Source: CAJBVG01 sp943372995 (GTDB taxonomy: Bacteria > Bacteroidota > Bacteroidia > Sphingobacteriales > Sphingobacteriaceae). From it: a stretch of 64,000 nucleotides of DNA. The stretch is taken from contig CALSAQ010000001.1 of assembly GCA_943372995.1 (NCBI GenBank), positions 744,001-808,000 on the forward strand, in the 5' to 3' direction. Numbering within the stretch: the first letter of the stretch is position 1; every line of letters starts with the position of its first letter. Of the stretch, positions 18,076 through 26,635 are shown piece by piece. The notes under the pieces are model-generated. The model saw only the letters and a program-made list of their open reading frames with translations. It searched no databases and was not told where the DNA came from. The translations under genes were made by a program, and so were the position numbers.

Positions 18076-19476
18076 ATGAAGTTTATTAGCTGGGGGGCTG
18101 CAGAACAAGTTACGGGTAGTATGCATCTTTTAGAATTAAACGATGGATACAAAATATTAATTGATTGTGGTTTAGATTACGACAACAAAAAGAAAGCTTT
18201 CGAAAACGATCATTTCCCTTTTGATGTAGAAGATATTGATGTTATTTTACTTACTCATGCTCACATAGATCATAGCGGAAACTTACCCACCATTATTAAG
18301 CATGGGTACTCTGGGCAAATACTTTCTACAGCTGCTACTAAAGATTTATCGGAATTACTACTAAGCGATTCGGTTAATGTATTTGTAGAGCGTGCTAAAA
18401 AAAGTAAAAAAGGTAAACGCAAAAAAGGGTTTCAAGAGTTTCATGAAAAACCACTATACCTACACAAACATGTAATGGATACGATGGATAGGTTTGTAAC
18501 CATTCCATTCGAGAAAGAGTTTGAGTTAAGTCCGAATGTAACTATTCGTTTTATTCCTACAGGGCACTTACTTGGTGCCGCAGCAATAGAGTTAAAAATT
18601 AAAGAAGAAAATACAGTAAAAACCATTGTATTCTCTGGTGATATCGGAAGAAAAAATTACCCTATACTCGCCGACCCACAATACATTGAGGCTTGTGATT
18701 ACTTAATATGCGAATCTACCTATGGAGGCCGATTACATACTACTGATAAAACGATAGAAGAAGTACTCATTGAGCACATAGAGAATACCTGTATTAAACA
18801 ACCTGGTCGTTTAATTATTCCCGCGTTTAGTATTGGCAGAACTCAAGCATTAGTATACTCTCTACATAAAATTTTTAGAGACAAAAAACTTCCTAAAATT
18901 AGCGTATTTGTTGATAGTCCTTTGGGAATGGCTGGTACAGAAGTCTATCGTAAACACCATCACTTATTAAATGAAGAAGCTCAAACTTTCTTTAAACAAT
19001 TTGGCGATGAGTTTGAATTCGATGGTTTGAAATATGTAGAAACATTAAAAGAGAGTAAGCAAATTTCGAATTTCTTTGAGCCTTGTATCATCATCTCTTC
19101 AGCAGGTATGCTAGAGGGAGGAAGAATTCAAGATCACTTATATCATAACATACAAAATTACTACGCCAACATTCTTTTCATCGGTTATTGTGCTAAAGGC
19201 ACATTGGGCCGACGATTATTAGATGGTGCACCCATTGTTAAAATTAATGGAAGAGACCTTTCTGTATTTGCAGGTATTAAACAAACCGATTTGTTTAGTG
19301 CACATGCCGATCACGAAGGCTTAATAACCTACATTAAATCTCCAAAAGCTAAAGGATTAAAGAAAGTATTTTTAGTCCATGGAGAACCCGAATCGATGGA
19401 GGCCTTACAAGCCAATGTTGAATTAATGGGAATTAATGCTGAAATTGCCAAAAAGGGAGAAGTCTATCAACTCTAA
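18076..19476 (+). CDS. Beta-CASP metallo-beta-lactamase-fold RNase
   Basis: 466 residues. The metal site H61-x-H63-x-D65-H66 (HAHIDH) opens the metallo-beta-lactamase fold; the beta-CASP region (IIPAFSIGRTQALVY, VDSPLGMAG, ISSAGMLEGGRI) and the C-terminal RMMBL motif with DLFSAHADHEGL and VHGEPESM complete the CPSF/YSH1-like architecture. Members process RNA as endonucleases. It lies in the same run as the ABC exporter and the AHSA1-type gene, which probably reflects co-transcription more than shared function. Confidence 0.92.
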   Translation: MKFISWGAAEQVTGSMHLLELNDGYKILIDCGLDYDNKKKAFENDHFPFDVEDIDVILLTHAHIDHSGNLPTIIKHGYSGQILSTAATKDLSELLLSDSVNVFVERAKKSKKGKRKKGFQEFHEKPLYLHKHVMDTMDRFVTIPFEKEFELSPNVTIRFIPTGHLLGAAAIELKIKEENTVKTIVFSGDIGRKNYPILADPQYIEACDYLICESTYGGRLHTTDKTIEEVLIEHIENTCIKQPGRLIIPAFSIGRTQALVYSLHKIFRDKKLPKISVFVDSPLGMAGTEVYRKHHHLLNEEAQTFFKQFGDEFEFDGLKYVETLKESKQISNFFEPCIIISSAGMLEGGRIQDHLYHNIQNYYANILFIGYCAKGTLGRRLLDGAPIVKINGRDLSVFAGIKQTDLFSAHADHEGLITYIKSPKAKGLKKVFLVHGEPESMEALQANVELMGINAEIAKKGEVYQL

Positions 19477-19480
19477 CATC

Positions 19481-19876
19481 ATGAAAACATTTAAGAAATA
19501 TTACGAATTACCCACTAGTCCAGACCAAGTATACTTAGCCCTAACGGTACCTACAACAATCTTCTTGTGGACAGGCGCACCTGCAGAAATGAGCACCGAA
19601 CCTAATTCGGAATTTTCTTTGTGGAATGGCGACATCTGTGGTAAGAATGTTGAGTTTGTAGAGAATAAAAAGATTGTTCAGAATTGGTATTTTGAAGGCA
19701 TCACCGACGATTCTATAGTAACCATCAAACTACACGATGGTAAAAAAGCAGGCACTACTTCAGTAGAATTAATTCATACTAATATTCCTGATGATGATTA
19801 CGAAGATTTTGCGAATGGATGGGATGAATATTATTTCGGAGCATTATCCGAATTCTTCGAAGAAGAAGCAGACTAA
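19481..19876 (+). CDS. AHSA1/START-domain (SRPBCC) protein
   Basis: 131 residues from the ATG at 19481, 4 bp after the nuclease stop; an upstream in-frame start would overlap that gene for 41 bp and adds non-homologous residues. The protein has the SRPBCC helix-grip layout with SPDQVYLALTVPTTIFLWTG near the start, IVQNWYFEGITDDSIVTIKL in the middle and a closing amphipathic helix with an acidic end. Small AHSA1-type proteins bind hydrophobic ligands or assist chaperones; the ligand is unknown. It ends directly against the DUF1015 gene. Confidence 0.8.
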   Translation: MKTFKKYYELPTSPDQVYLALTVPTTIFLWTGAPAEMSTEPNSEFSLWNGDICGKNVEFVENKKIVQNWYFEGITDDSIVTIKLHDGKKAGTTSVELIHTNIPDDDYEDFANGWDEYYFGALSEFFEEEAD

Positions 19877-21112
19877 CTACAATACTTTGTGGATTAATAA
19901 ACCACAATGAAGTTTAGGCTCAAACCATGTCGATTTAGGAGGCATTACACTTCCATTATCTGCCACATCTATTAATTCTTCTATAGAAGTTGGATATAAG
20001 AAAAATGCAAGTTTCATCTCCCCACTATCTACTAATTTCAACACCTCATCTACAGGAGTAACGCCACCAATAAATTTAATACGCTGATCTCTACGTGGAT
20101 CTTCTATGCCCAATATGGGGTTAAGAATTTTTTCTTGAAGGATGCTTACATCTAAACGAGATACTGGGTCTTCAACATTTAACATCATAGTAGGAACCTT
20201 TAGTTCATACCACTGTTTATCCATATACAAATGAAAAGCATGAGGAGCGCTTGGCTTCGGTTCAGTAGTGCTAGTTACTTCGAATTGTTCTTTAAGTTTA
20301 TCGATGAATTCTTGTTCCGATAAGCCATTCAAGTCTTTCACTAAACGTTGAAACTCATAAACCAACAATTGGTCGAAAGTAAAGTATAATGTGCTAAAGA
20401 AATTATAATCCTCGTGGCCACGGTGACGTAAATTATTTTTACGACGTTGTATACCCGCTAAAGAAGCCGCTGCAGCACGATGATGCCCATCGGCGATATA
20501 GGAAGCTGGAAGCTTCGCGAACTCGCTTATAATGCTTTGTATTAATGCGGAATCATCAATCATCCACAGCTGATGTTGTTGCTCGTCGGCAAAGAAATCC
20601 ACTAAAGGTTCTTCTTTTACTTTTTGATCGATGATGCTTTGAATAGTAGGAGTTCCAGAGTAGGTGACCAGCACAGGGTTTGCGTCGATACCTGTATTGT
20701 CTAAATATTCAATTAAATCTTTCTCTCTATCTGCTCTGGTATGTTCGTGTTTCCTTAGAGTATTATCCAAATAATCGTCGATTGCGGTTATACACCAAAT
20801 ACCGGTTTGCCAATGACCTTTATTATGTGTTCGATAAATATAAATCGCTTCTTTTTCATCGCTCAGCAGTACTTTCTCCTCTAAAAACTCTTCGAAAAAT
20901 TCCTTAGCTTTTTTAAATATAATTTCTTCTCTAGAACCTCTTAAAAAAGGATTGTCTATTAAAGGTTCAATGGTATGTAAAAAAGAAATAGGATTTTGTT
21001 GAAGAATTTGTTTAGCCGCTTCGGTATAAAACTGATCGAATGGTTTTGCAACCACAGCTAAAGTTTTTTCCTTTGCCGGACGAATCCCTTTGAATGCTTT
21101 TATTCTAGGCAT
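19877..21112 (-). CDS. DUF1015 protein of the serine-biosynthesis cluster
   Basis: 411 residues. The family hallmarks are KHEHTR (121-126) and ADGHHRAAAAS, with DGHHR at 208-212. DUF1015 has no firmly assigned activity known to me. It is the third gene of a serC-serA-DUF1015 run on the minus strand (7 bp after the serA stop). The DGHHR box resembles the GHHR/GCHR box of ParB/sulfiredoxin-fold enzymes, a fold that includes free-serine kinases, so a role in serine or phosphoserine metabolism is an inference worth testing. The stop codon touches the stop of the convergent AHSA1 gene. Confidence 0.85.
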   Translation of the reverse strand: MPRIKAFKGIRPAKEKTLAVVAKPFDQFYTEAAKQILQQNPISFLHTIEPLIDNPFLRGSREEIIFKKAKEFFEEFLEEKVLLSDEKEAIYIYRTHNKGHWQTGIWCITAIDDYLDNTLRKHEHTRADREKDLIEYLDNTGIDANPVLVTYSGTPTIQSIIDQKVKEEPLVDFFADEQQHQLWMIDDSALIQSIISEFAKLPASYIADGHHRAAAASLAGIQRRKNNLRHRGHEDYNFFSTLYFTFDQLLVYEFQRLVKDLNGLSEQEFIDKLKEQFEVTSTTEPKPSAPHAFHLYMDKQWYELKVPTMMLNVEDPVSRLDVSILQEKILNPILGIEDPRRDQRIKFIGGVTPVDEVLKLVDSGEMKLAFFLYPTSIEELIDVADNGSVMPPKSTWFEPKLHCGLLIHKVL

Positions 21113-21119
21113 TTACCAA

Positions 21120-22070
21120 TTACTTACTGAGTTCTTCTATAATACGTTGAGCAAGCTCAACACCTATACGCTCTTGAGCTTCGTTGGTAGAAGCACCAAT
21201 ATGCGGACTTAAAGAAATTTTAGCATGGGATAGTATTTCCTTTGAAGGACAAGGTTCGTTATCGAACACATCTAAACCAGCAAACGAAAGATTGCCCGAA
21301 TTTAATACCTCCAATAATGCGTTTTCATCAATCACTCCACCTCTTGCACAATTTACAATTGCTGCACCTTTCTTCATCATCGCAAATTCTGCAGCACCAA
21401 TAACCGCTTTTCCATCAATTGCAGGTACATGAAGTGTAATGAAATCGGCATTCTTAAGAATATATTCTTTACTAACCGAACTCACTTTAAATATCAATTT
21501 TTGCTCGTCGGCAAATTCTATTTCTACTTCTGGATTAAATTCAAAAATATCATAAGCCAATACATTCATTCCTAAACCAATGGCTATTTTTGCTGCTTCA
21601 CGCCCAATTCTTCCAAAACCCAATACACCTAAGGTTTTCCCACGAAGCTCAATTCCTTTTGCATAGTTTTTTTTCAAATCATTAAATGCAGTATCACCTT
21701 TTACTGGCATATCACGATTTGCTTGCTCTAGGAAACGAACACCAGAAAACAGATGAGCAAACACCAATTCGGCAACAGATAAAGACGAAGCAGCTGGAGT
21801 ATTTACAACTGCAATACCTTTCGAGCGAGCATACTCTACATCTATATTATCCATGCCTACTCCACCTCTTCCAATTAGTTTAATATTAGGACAAGCATCT
21901 ATTAGTTCTTTGCGAACTTTCGTTGCCGAACGAACGGTTATCGCATCGTATTGATTTAATTTAGAAGCTAACTGATCTTGTGGTATATTTTGAGTATCTA
22001 CTGTAAATCCAGCATCCTCTAACATTTTTTTTCCTATCGGGTCTATCCCGTCGTTTGCAAGTATTTTCAT
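21120..22070 (-). CDS. serA: D-3-phosphoglycerate dehydrogenase, short form
   Basis: 316 residues from the ATG at 22070. It oxidises 3-phosphoglycerate to 3-phosphohydroxypyruvate, the first step of serine synthesis. Seen: Rossmann motif GVLGFGRIGREA, substrate/catalytic arginine in NCARGGVIDE, and catalytic histidine in SPHIGAST. No C-terminal ACT domain is present, so it lacks the usual serine-feedback site. The reading frame stays open 19 codons upstream, but those codons are translated heptamer array, so the downstream ATG is chosen. Confidence 0.92.
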   Translation of the reverse strand: MKILANDGIDPIGKKMLEDAGFTVDTQNIPQDQLASKLNQYDAITVRSATKVRKELIDACPNIKLIGRGGVGMDNIDVEYARSKGIAVVNTPAASSLSVAELVFAHLFSGVRFLEQANRDMPVKGDTAFNDLKKNYAKGIELRGKTLGVLGFGRIGREAAKIAIGLGMNVLAYDIFEFNPEVEIEFADEQKLIFKVSSVSKEYILKNADFITLHVPAIDGKAVIGAAEFAMMKKGAAIVNCARGGVIDENALLEVLNSGNLSFAGLDVFDNEPCPSKEILSHAKISLSPHIGASTNEAQERIGVELAQRIIEELSK

Positions 22071-22077
22071 ACATTTT

Positions 22078-22157
22078 GAGTAGTGAGTAGTGAGTAGTGA
22101 GTAGTGGGCAGTAAAATAGTTTCTCAATACCCACTACTCAATACACATTACTCAATT
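22078..22157. repeat. Heptamer array with inverted arms between serC and serA
   Basis: Left arm 22078-22112: four GAGTAGT units and one GGGCAGT. After a 10-base loop, the right side (22123-22157) carries the complementary unit type, such as CTCAATA and CCCACTA. GAGTAGTGGG at 22099-22108 pairs perfectly with CCCACTACTC at 22130-22139. The right arm covers the stop codon and final codon of serC. Confidence 0.88.
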
Positions 22158-23218
22158 ATTTTTTCAAATTCAACCATAACATCCACTAGGGCTTGAACAC
22201 TCGACAAAGGTAACGCATTGTACATTGAAGCTCTAAAACCTCCAACACTACGATGTCCTTTTAAACCAATGCAACCCGCAGCTTCTGCAGCTTTTAAAAA
22301 TTCTTTTTCTTTAGATTGATCATGCATTACAAAACATATATTCATTCGAGAACGGTCTTCAATTGCACAAGTACCTTTAAACAATGAGTTGCGGTCTATT
22401 TCTGCATATAAAAGTGCAGCTTTTTGATTGTTACGGCGCTCCATTTCAGCTACTCCTCCTTGTTTTTTAAGCCAGCGAAGGTTAAGCATCGCAACATATA
22501 TAGCAAATACTGGAGGAGTATTGTACATAGAACCACCCTCAATATGAATTCGATAATCAAGCATTGAAGTGATTTTACGATCTACTTTTCCTAGTATTTC
22601 TTCATTTACAATAACTACTGTACTTCCGGCAGGACCAATATTCTTTTGAGCTCCTGCATATATAAAATCGAAATCTGCAACATTAACAACCCTGCTCATG
22701 ATGTCTGATGACATATCACAAACCATAGGTATTGGCGACTTAGGGAAACTTTGCATCTGAGTACCATATATGGTATTATTAGATGTACAATGGAAATACT
22801 TAGCATCCGTAGGGATAGTATAATCTTTAGGAATAAAAGTATAGTTTGAATCTTTAGAACTTGCTATTGCTGTTGCATTTCCAAATAGTTTGGCTTCTTT
22901 TAAGGCCTTATTAGCCCAAACACCTGTATCTAAGTATGCCGCTTTCTCGTTGTCGTTTAATAGATTCATAGGAACCATGCCAAACTGCTGACTTGCACCA
23001 CCCTGAACAAAAATAATTTTATAGTTTTCGGGCACTCCCATTAATTCTCTAATCAACTGACAAGCCTCTTCTACTACAGCTTCGAATTCAGGGGTACGAT
23101 GAGAGATTTCGAGGATAGATAATCCTGTATTACCCCATTTTAATACAGCTTGAGCTGCTTCTTCAAAAACTTCTTGTGGTAAGATGCAGGGACCTGCACC
23201 AAAATTGTGATGTTGCAT
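22148..23218 (-). CDS. serC: Phosphoserine aminotransferase
   Basis: 356 residues from the ATG at 23218. PLP-dependent class V aminotransferase converting 3-phosphohydroxypyruvate and glutamate to phosphoserine. Family segments are HNFGAGPCILP at the start, GGASQQFGMVPMNLL, the PLP-lysine region AGAQKNIGPAG, and a closing RASMYNALP. An upstream ATG (23242) would place the start inside the promoter motif at 23240-23247 and adds eight residues not typical of SerC. Its last codon and stop lie in a heptamer array. serA follows 77 bp downstream. A separate serB is not in the window. Confidence 0.94.
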   Translation of the reverse strand: MQHHNFGAGPCILPQEVFEEAAQAVLKWGNTGLSILEISHRTPEFEAVVEEACQLIRELMGVPENYKIIFVQGGASQQFGMVPMNLLNDNEKAAYLDTGVWANKALKEAKLFGNATAIASSKDSNYTFIPKDYTIPTDAKYFHCTSNNTIYGTQMQSFPKSPIPMVCDMSSDIMSRVVNVADFDFIYAGAQKNIGPAGSTVVIVNEEILGKVDRKITSMLDYRIHIEGGSMYNTPPVFAIYVAMLNLRWLKKQGGVAEMERRNNQKAALLYAEIDRNSLFKGTCAIEDRSRMNICFVMHDQSKEKEFLKAAEAAGCIGLKGHRSVGGFRASMYNALPLSSVQALVDVMVEFEKIIE

Positions 23219-23239
23219 GCTTAATGATGTTTTGTTTGA

Positions 23240-23247
23240 CAAAGTTA
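23240..23247 (-). promoter_or_regulatory. Probable -7 promoter element of serC
   Basis: TAACTTTG on the minus strand, matching TAnnTTTG, 21 bp upstream of the chosen serC ATG. It supports the shorter serC start and suggests one transcript for serC, serA and the DUF1015 gene. Confidence 0.55.
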
Positions 23248-23257
23248 ATTGAATATT

Positions 23258-23341
23258 CGAAATGTAGAAATGTGGAAGGGTGGAAATGTGCCTCTGTGTT
23301 AAAGTAATGATTCCTAATCACAGAGACACAGAGACTCAGGG
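23258..23341. repeat. Octamer repeats and CTCTGTG/CACAGAG inverted element
   Basis: Four 8-bp units ending in GGT or TGT (CGAAATGT, AGAAATGT, GGAAGGGT, GGAAATGT) fill 23258-23289. Next come CTCTGTG at 23292-23298 and, after about 20 bases, CACAGAG units (23320-23335). Related CTCTGTGT elements occur at 31470-31493 and 43328-43380. Confidence 0.75.
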
Positions 23342-23402
23342 ATAAATTAAATTTTAATTGTAAATTACAACCTATATCAGTCGACCTTACAATAACAACA
23401 AA

Positions 23403-24077
23403 TTGAAAGAACTAGAAGATTTCCATTGGTTTCCGCAAATATTCAGGAATTTCCAAACGGAATTTATAGGATTTATTGTAGCAAATTACGCTATTTATAA
23501 GCCTTTTATAGAATACCTAAAAAGTGAGCCCAAACAACAAACCATGTTCGATTTGTGTTCGGGTAGTGGGGAACCTGCAATTAGTATTTTTGAAAAAAGT
23601 AAACTGTTTTCAACATTAATATTAAGTGATAAATTTCCAAGCTCAAAAAAAATAATTACAACAGATGTTCTAAATACCTCTTTCTCTCCCAACACTTGCT
23701 ACACCATGTTCAATGCATTTCATCATTTTACTGATGAAGAAAAGCTGTCAATAATAAAAATGATACAAAAAAATAATGCTAATGGTTATTTTGTAGAAAT
23801 ACTAGAACCTAGTTTTATTTTTCTTATTAAAGTGTTTATAACCACTACTATATGCAATCTTTTACTTGCTCCATTTATTAAACCCTTCTCTATAAAAAGG
23901 CTATTTTTTACTTACCTTCTCCCAATAAATATTCTTTCCATAACATACGATGGCATAGTTTCTGTATGCAAATCGCGTTCCATGAAACAATACAAAAAAC
24001 TGTTTCAAGATGAGAATGTAGATGTATTGAAATTACATGGAACACTCAGTTCATTAATACTTATAAAAATTAATTAA
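23403..24077 (+). CDS. Membrane-associated SAM-methyltransferase-like protein
   Basis: 224 residues from a TTG at 23403; no suitable ATG lies upstream. The N-terminal half carries a SAM-binding-like motif MFDLCSGSGEPAISIF (about 49-64) and an ANGYFVEILEPS strand corresponding to later methyltransferase motifs; the C-terminal half is hydrophobic (about 140-195) and could lie on or in the membrane. It starts a run with the prenyltransferase, whose ATG is 3 bp downstream. In plants and cyanobacteria, methylation follows prenylation of homogentisate, so the pair may modify a prenyl-aromatic product; this is inference. Confidence 0.65.
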   Translation: MKELEDFHWFPQIFRNFQTEFIGFIVANYAIYKPFIEYLKSEPKQQTMFDLCSGSGEPAISIFEKSKLFSTLILSDKFPSSKKIITTDVLNTSFSPNTCYTMFNAFHHFTDEEKLSIIKMIQKNNANGYFVEILEPSFIFLIKVFITTTICNLLLAPFIKPFSIKRLFFTYLLPINILSITYDGIVSVCKSRSMKQYKKLFQDENVDVLKLHGTLSSLILIKIN

Positions 24078-24080
24078 TGC

Positions 24081-24947
24081 ATGAAACTTGCACATGTTAT
24101 TTGGAAATTCAGTAGGCCACATACCATTATTGGAAGTGCGATAAGCATAAGTACATTATTTCTTATTGCATCGGAAGGTAATAGTACTTTTAATTGGCCC
24201 TTATTAATACTCTCTCTAATTGTAGGAATTACTTGCAACATATTTATAGTTGGTATCAATCAGGTTGCCGATGTAAATATTGATAAAATCAATAAACCCT
24301 ACTTACCAATACCTGCTGGGGTATTAACAGAAAAAAAAGCTAGACAAATTGTATGGTGGTGCTTAGGAATCAGTCTTGCTGTAGGACTATACATTTCACC
24401 ATACTTATTTATCATTGTAGCTCTTTCTACAGGTATAGGATGGGCTTATTCTATGCCGCCATTATATTTAAAAAAGCATCATTTAACATCTGCAATTGCC
24501 ATATCAACAGTTAGAGGAGTACTACTAAATGCGGGAGGCTTTCTCTTATTTAATAAATTATTGAATGGAAGAACAGATATGCCTAAAGAAGTTCAAATAC
24601 TTACGCTTTTTGTAATTGCATTTAGTGTAGTTATTTCTTGGTTCAAGGATTTATCCGACATAGAAGGAGATAAAAAATATAATATCAAAACCCTAGCGAT
24701 ACAATTCTCAGCTAAACATGTTTTAATACTGGGAAATATATTGGTTGGTTTAGCTTACATATTTACTATTTATACTTCGAGTGCGAATCGAGTACTTTAT
24801 TATGGACATTTTATTCTGATGGGGCTTTTTATCCTAAATGCATTTACTATAAAACTTAGTCTACAAGATTCTGTAAGAAAATATTACAAAAGATTTTGGT
24901 GGTTTTTCTTTGCAGAATATTTGCTCTATTTTATTGCATATCTTTAA
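24081..24947 (+). CDS. UbiA-family prenyltransferase, homogentisate-phytyltransferase-like
   Basis: 288 residues with about eight membrane helices. Both aspartate-rich motifs are intact: NQVADVNIDKINKPYLPIPAG (the form typical of homogentisate phytyl/solanesyl transferases) and KDLSDIEGDKKYNIKTLA. UbiA enzymes attach a prenyl chain to an aromatic or other acceptor at the membrane. The first motif is closer to homogentisate transferases than to MenA or UbiA as I recall them, but the acceptor is not determined by sequence. It is coupled to the upstream methyltransferase-like gene. Confidence 0.8.
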   Translation: MKLAHVIWKFSRPHTIIGSAISISTLFLIASEGNSTFNWPLLILSLIVGITCNIFIVGINQVADVNIDKINKPYLPIPAGVLTEKKARQIVWWCLGISLAVGLYISPYLFIIVALSTGIGWAYSMPPLYLKKHHLTSAIAISTVRGVLLNAGGFLLFNKLLNGRTDMPKEVQILTLFVIAFSVVISWFKDLSDIEGDKKYNIKTLAIQFSAKHVLILGNILVGLAYIFTIYTSSANRVLYYGHFILMGLFILNAFTIKLSLQDSVRKYYKRFWWFFFAEYLLYFIAYL

Positions 24948-24963
24948 TTTAATAATTTCAACC

Positions 24964-25314
24964 ATGAGCAATATTCCATTTCAAACCATAAACTGGGAAG
25001 ACATACCAAAAGAAGAACACCCAGGAGAAAGCGGCACCTCTTATTGGAAGGTAAAGCAATACGAAGGGCTAAGAGTAAGAATGGTAGAATATACAGCAGG
25101 ATACTTTGCTAATCATTGGTGCCAAAAAGGTCATATTGTACATTGCTTAGAGGGTGAATTCGAAAGTGAATTATCGAATGGTGAAATATCTATACTTAAA
25201 TCTGGAATGAGTTACATTGTTTCCGATGATTTAAGTTCACATCGCTCTTACTCTAAAAATGGAGTTAAACTATTAATTATTGATGGCGATTTCCTAAAAT
25301 ACAATCCTGCTTAA
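24964..25314 (+). CDS. DHCW-motif cupin-fold protein
   Basis: 116 residues from the ATG at 24964, 16 bp after the prenyltransferase stop; an upstream ATG would overlap that gene. A single-domain cupin with NHWCQKGHIVHCLEGEFE, corresponding to the DHCW signature with N in place of D, and a second cupin motif around SGMSYIVSDDLSSHRS. Family members are small and uncharacterised; metal binding through the histidines is possible. Confidence 0.8.
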   Translation: MSNIPFQTINWEDIPKEEHPGESGTSYWKVKQYEGLRVRMVEYTAGYFANHWCQKGHIVHCLEGEFESELSNGEISILKSGMSYIVSDDLSSHRSYSKNGVKLLIIDGDFLKYNPA

Positions 25315-25333
25315 ATCATTCTATTCAACAAAA

Positions 25334-25357
25334 ATTAGCATATTAGCACAATAGCAC
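25334..25357. repeat. Three-unit octamer repeat
   Basis: Units ATTAGCAT, ATTAGCAC and AATAGCAC in one 8-bp register in the 49-bp spacer, ending 6 bp before the next start codon. Confidence 0.7.
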
Positions 25358-25363
25358 AAGAAT

Positions 25364-25618
25364 ATGGATTGGATTGGATTCACTGGAGTAACCATTCTCC
25401 TCATCGCATTTTTTTTAAATTTAAGAGACATCATTGGTAAAGATAGTCTTACCTACATTCTTTTAAATGTAATTGGTGCAGGCATAGCATGCCTCGCATC
25501 GGTACTTATTAACTATTTACCATTTGTAATTTTAGAAGGATGTTGGACCATTGTTTCTATTTTTAGTCTGGTACAATATTTCAGAAAAAATAACACGAAC
25601 AGAGCATCTGCTAATTAG
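25364..25618 (+). CDS. Small three-helix membrane protein (CBU_0592-like)
   Basis: 84 residues: three hydrophobic segments (WIGFTGVTILLIAFFLNL, YILLNVIGAGIACLASVLI, VILEGCWTIVSIFSLVQYF) with a conserved glutamate in LEGCW before the last helix. This matches the small CBU_0592-like membrane family of unknown function, common in Bacteroidota. It may follow the cupin gene in the same transcript. Confidence 0.75.
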   Translation: MDWIGFTGVTILLIAFFLNLRDIIGKDSLTYILLNVIGAGIACLASVLINYLPFVILEGCWTIVSIFSLVQYFRKNNTNRASAN

Positions 25619-25649
25619 ATATATTACCTTGAGTAATCTCGACCATATA

Positions 25650-26063
25650 ATGAATAGGATATTTTCAGTTTTATTAATGATTTTTCTTTTTGCTTGCGCC
25701 AGCAAACCTATTATTGGAACTGGACCAAAAAAGTTAAATGGGACTTGGGTACCTGTAAAGCAAGAGTTGGCGGGCAACACTATTCCGAAAGCCTATTATG
25801 CCAAACAAAAGCTAATCATAAAAGACTCAACTTATGTAGTAGAAGCAGAGAATATTGATGAAGGAACTATTTCCATCTGGAAAAATAAAATAGACATTTA
25901 TGGTAAAGACGGTGTAAATAAAGGAAGACATATTACTGCCATCTATAAAATAGAAAAAAATCAATTAATTATTTGCTATAACCTAGGAGGAATAGGATTT
26001 CCAGAGAATTTTATAACCCGTGGTAAACCACAATACTTTTTAGCCGTTTACAGAAAAGAGTGA
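25650..26063 (+). CDS. Small lipoprotein of the TIGR03067 type
   Basis: 137 residues from the ATG at 25650; a longer in-frame ORF from 25551 would overlap the previous gene by 68 bp and lacks a signal. The lipobox is FACA (C16). The mature protein opens with LNGTWVPVKQELAGNTIP and contains KLIIKDSTYVVE, a DEGTI turn, KNKIDIYGKDGVNKG and LIICYNLGG, which fit the TIGR03067 lipocalin-like domain. Role unknown. Confidence 0.75.
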   Translation: MNRIFSVLLMIFLFACASKPIIGTGPKKLNGTWVPVKQELAGNTIPKAYYAKQKLIIKDSTYVVEAENIDEGTISIWKNKIDIYGKDGVNKGRHITAIYKIEKNQLIICYNLGGIGFPENFITRGKPQYFLAVYRKE

Positions 26064-26187
26064 TAATTATTCTATACTATCATTTAAAAACTAAGCATTT
26101 TATTACAAGCAGAAAAGTACAATCATACAACCTTACAGAATAAGGAGTAGTATAAAAATCTTACATTTACCATTAAACACCTATAAC

Positions 26188-26631
26188 ATGAGTAAAATAT
26201 ATTGGATACTTCTTACACTATTAACTGGTGCCATATTACCTATTCAGGCAGGATTAAATTCTAGATTAGGTAAAGCAGCAGAAAGCCCAGTTTACGCCTC
26301 TTTAATTTCTTTCTTAATAGGAAGTTTAGCCATTCTATTATATATCACTCTCACTAAACAAACATTGTCGTGGGAAGGTCTAAAAACCGCGCCAGCAACA
26401 GCTTGGCTGGGTGGGATCCTAGGCGCTTTTTATGTTACGTTTATTATTTTTGCTTTTAGAGAACTCGGACCTGGTTTAACATTCGGATTAGTAGTTGCTG
26501 GTCAGATGCTCATCTCAATATTACTTGAACACTATAATGTATTAGTGATACAAGCGCAACAAATTACATTTCCACGAATAATTGGAGTGATTATGATTAT
26601 AGTTGGGGTAATTATTATCAGAAAATACTAA
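26188..26631 (+). CDS. DMT-family transporter (DUF606/YdcZ-like)
   Basis: 147 residues with five hydrophobic segments and the family's opening pattern GAILPIQAGLNSRLGKAAESPVYASLISFLIG, plus GGILGAFYVTFIIFAF in the middle. Such half-size drug/metabolite transporters probably work as dimers; substrate unknown. It converges with the TonB receptor, stops 4 bp apart, and no terminator is seen between them. Confidence 0.85.
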   Translation: MSKIYWILLTLLTGAILPIQAGLNSRLGKAAESPVYASLISFLIGSLAILLYITLTKQTLSWEGLKTAPATAWLGGILGAFYVTFIIFAFRELGPGLTFGLVVAGQMLISILLEHYNVLVIQAQQITFPRIIGVIMIIVGVIIIRKY

Positions 26632-26635
26632 GTGA

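Noticed and set aside
22071..22127. Longer SerA start
   Set aside because: The upstream codons are translated heptamer repeats and not related to SerA.
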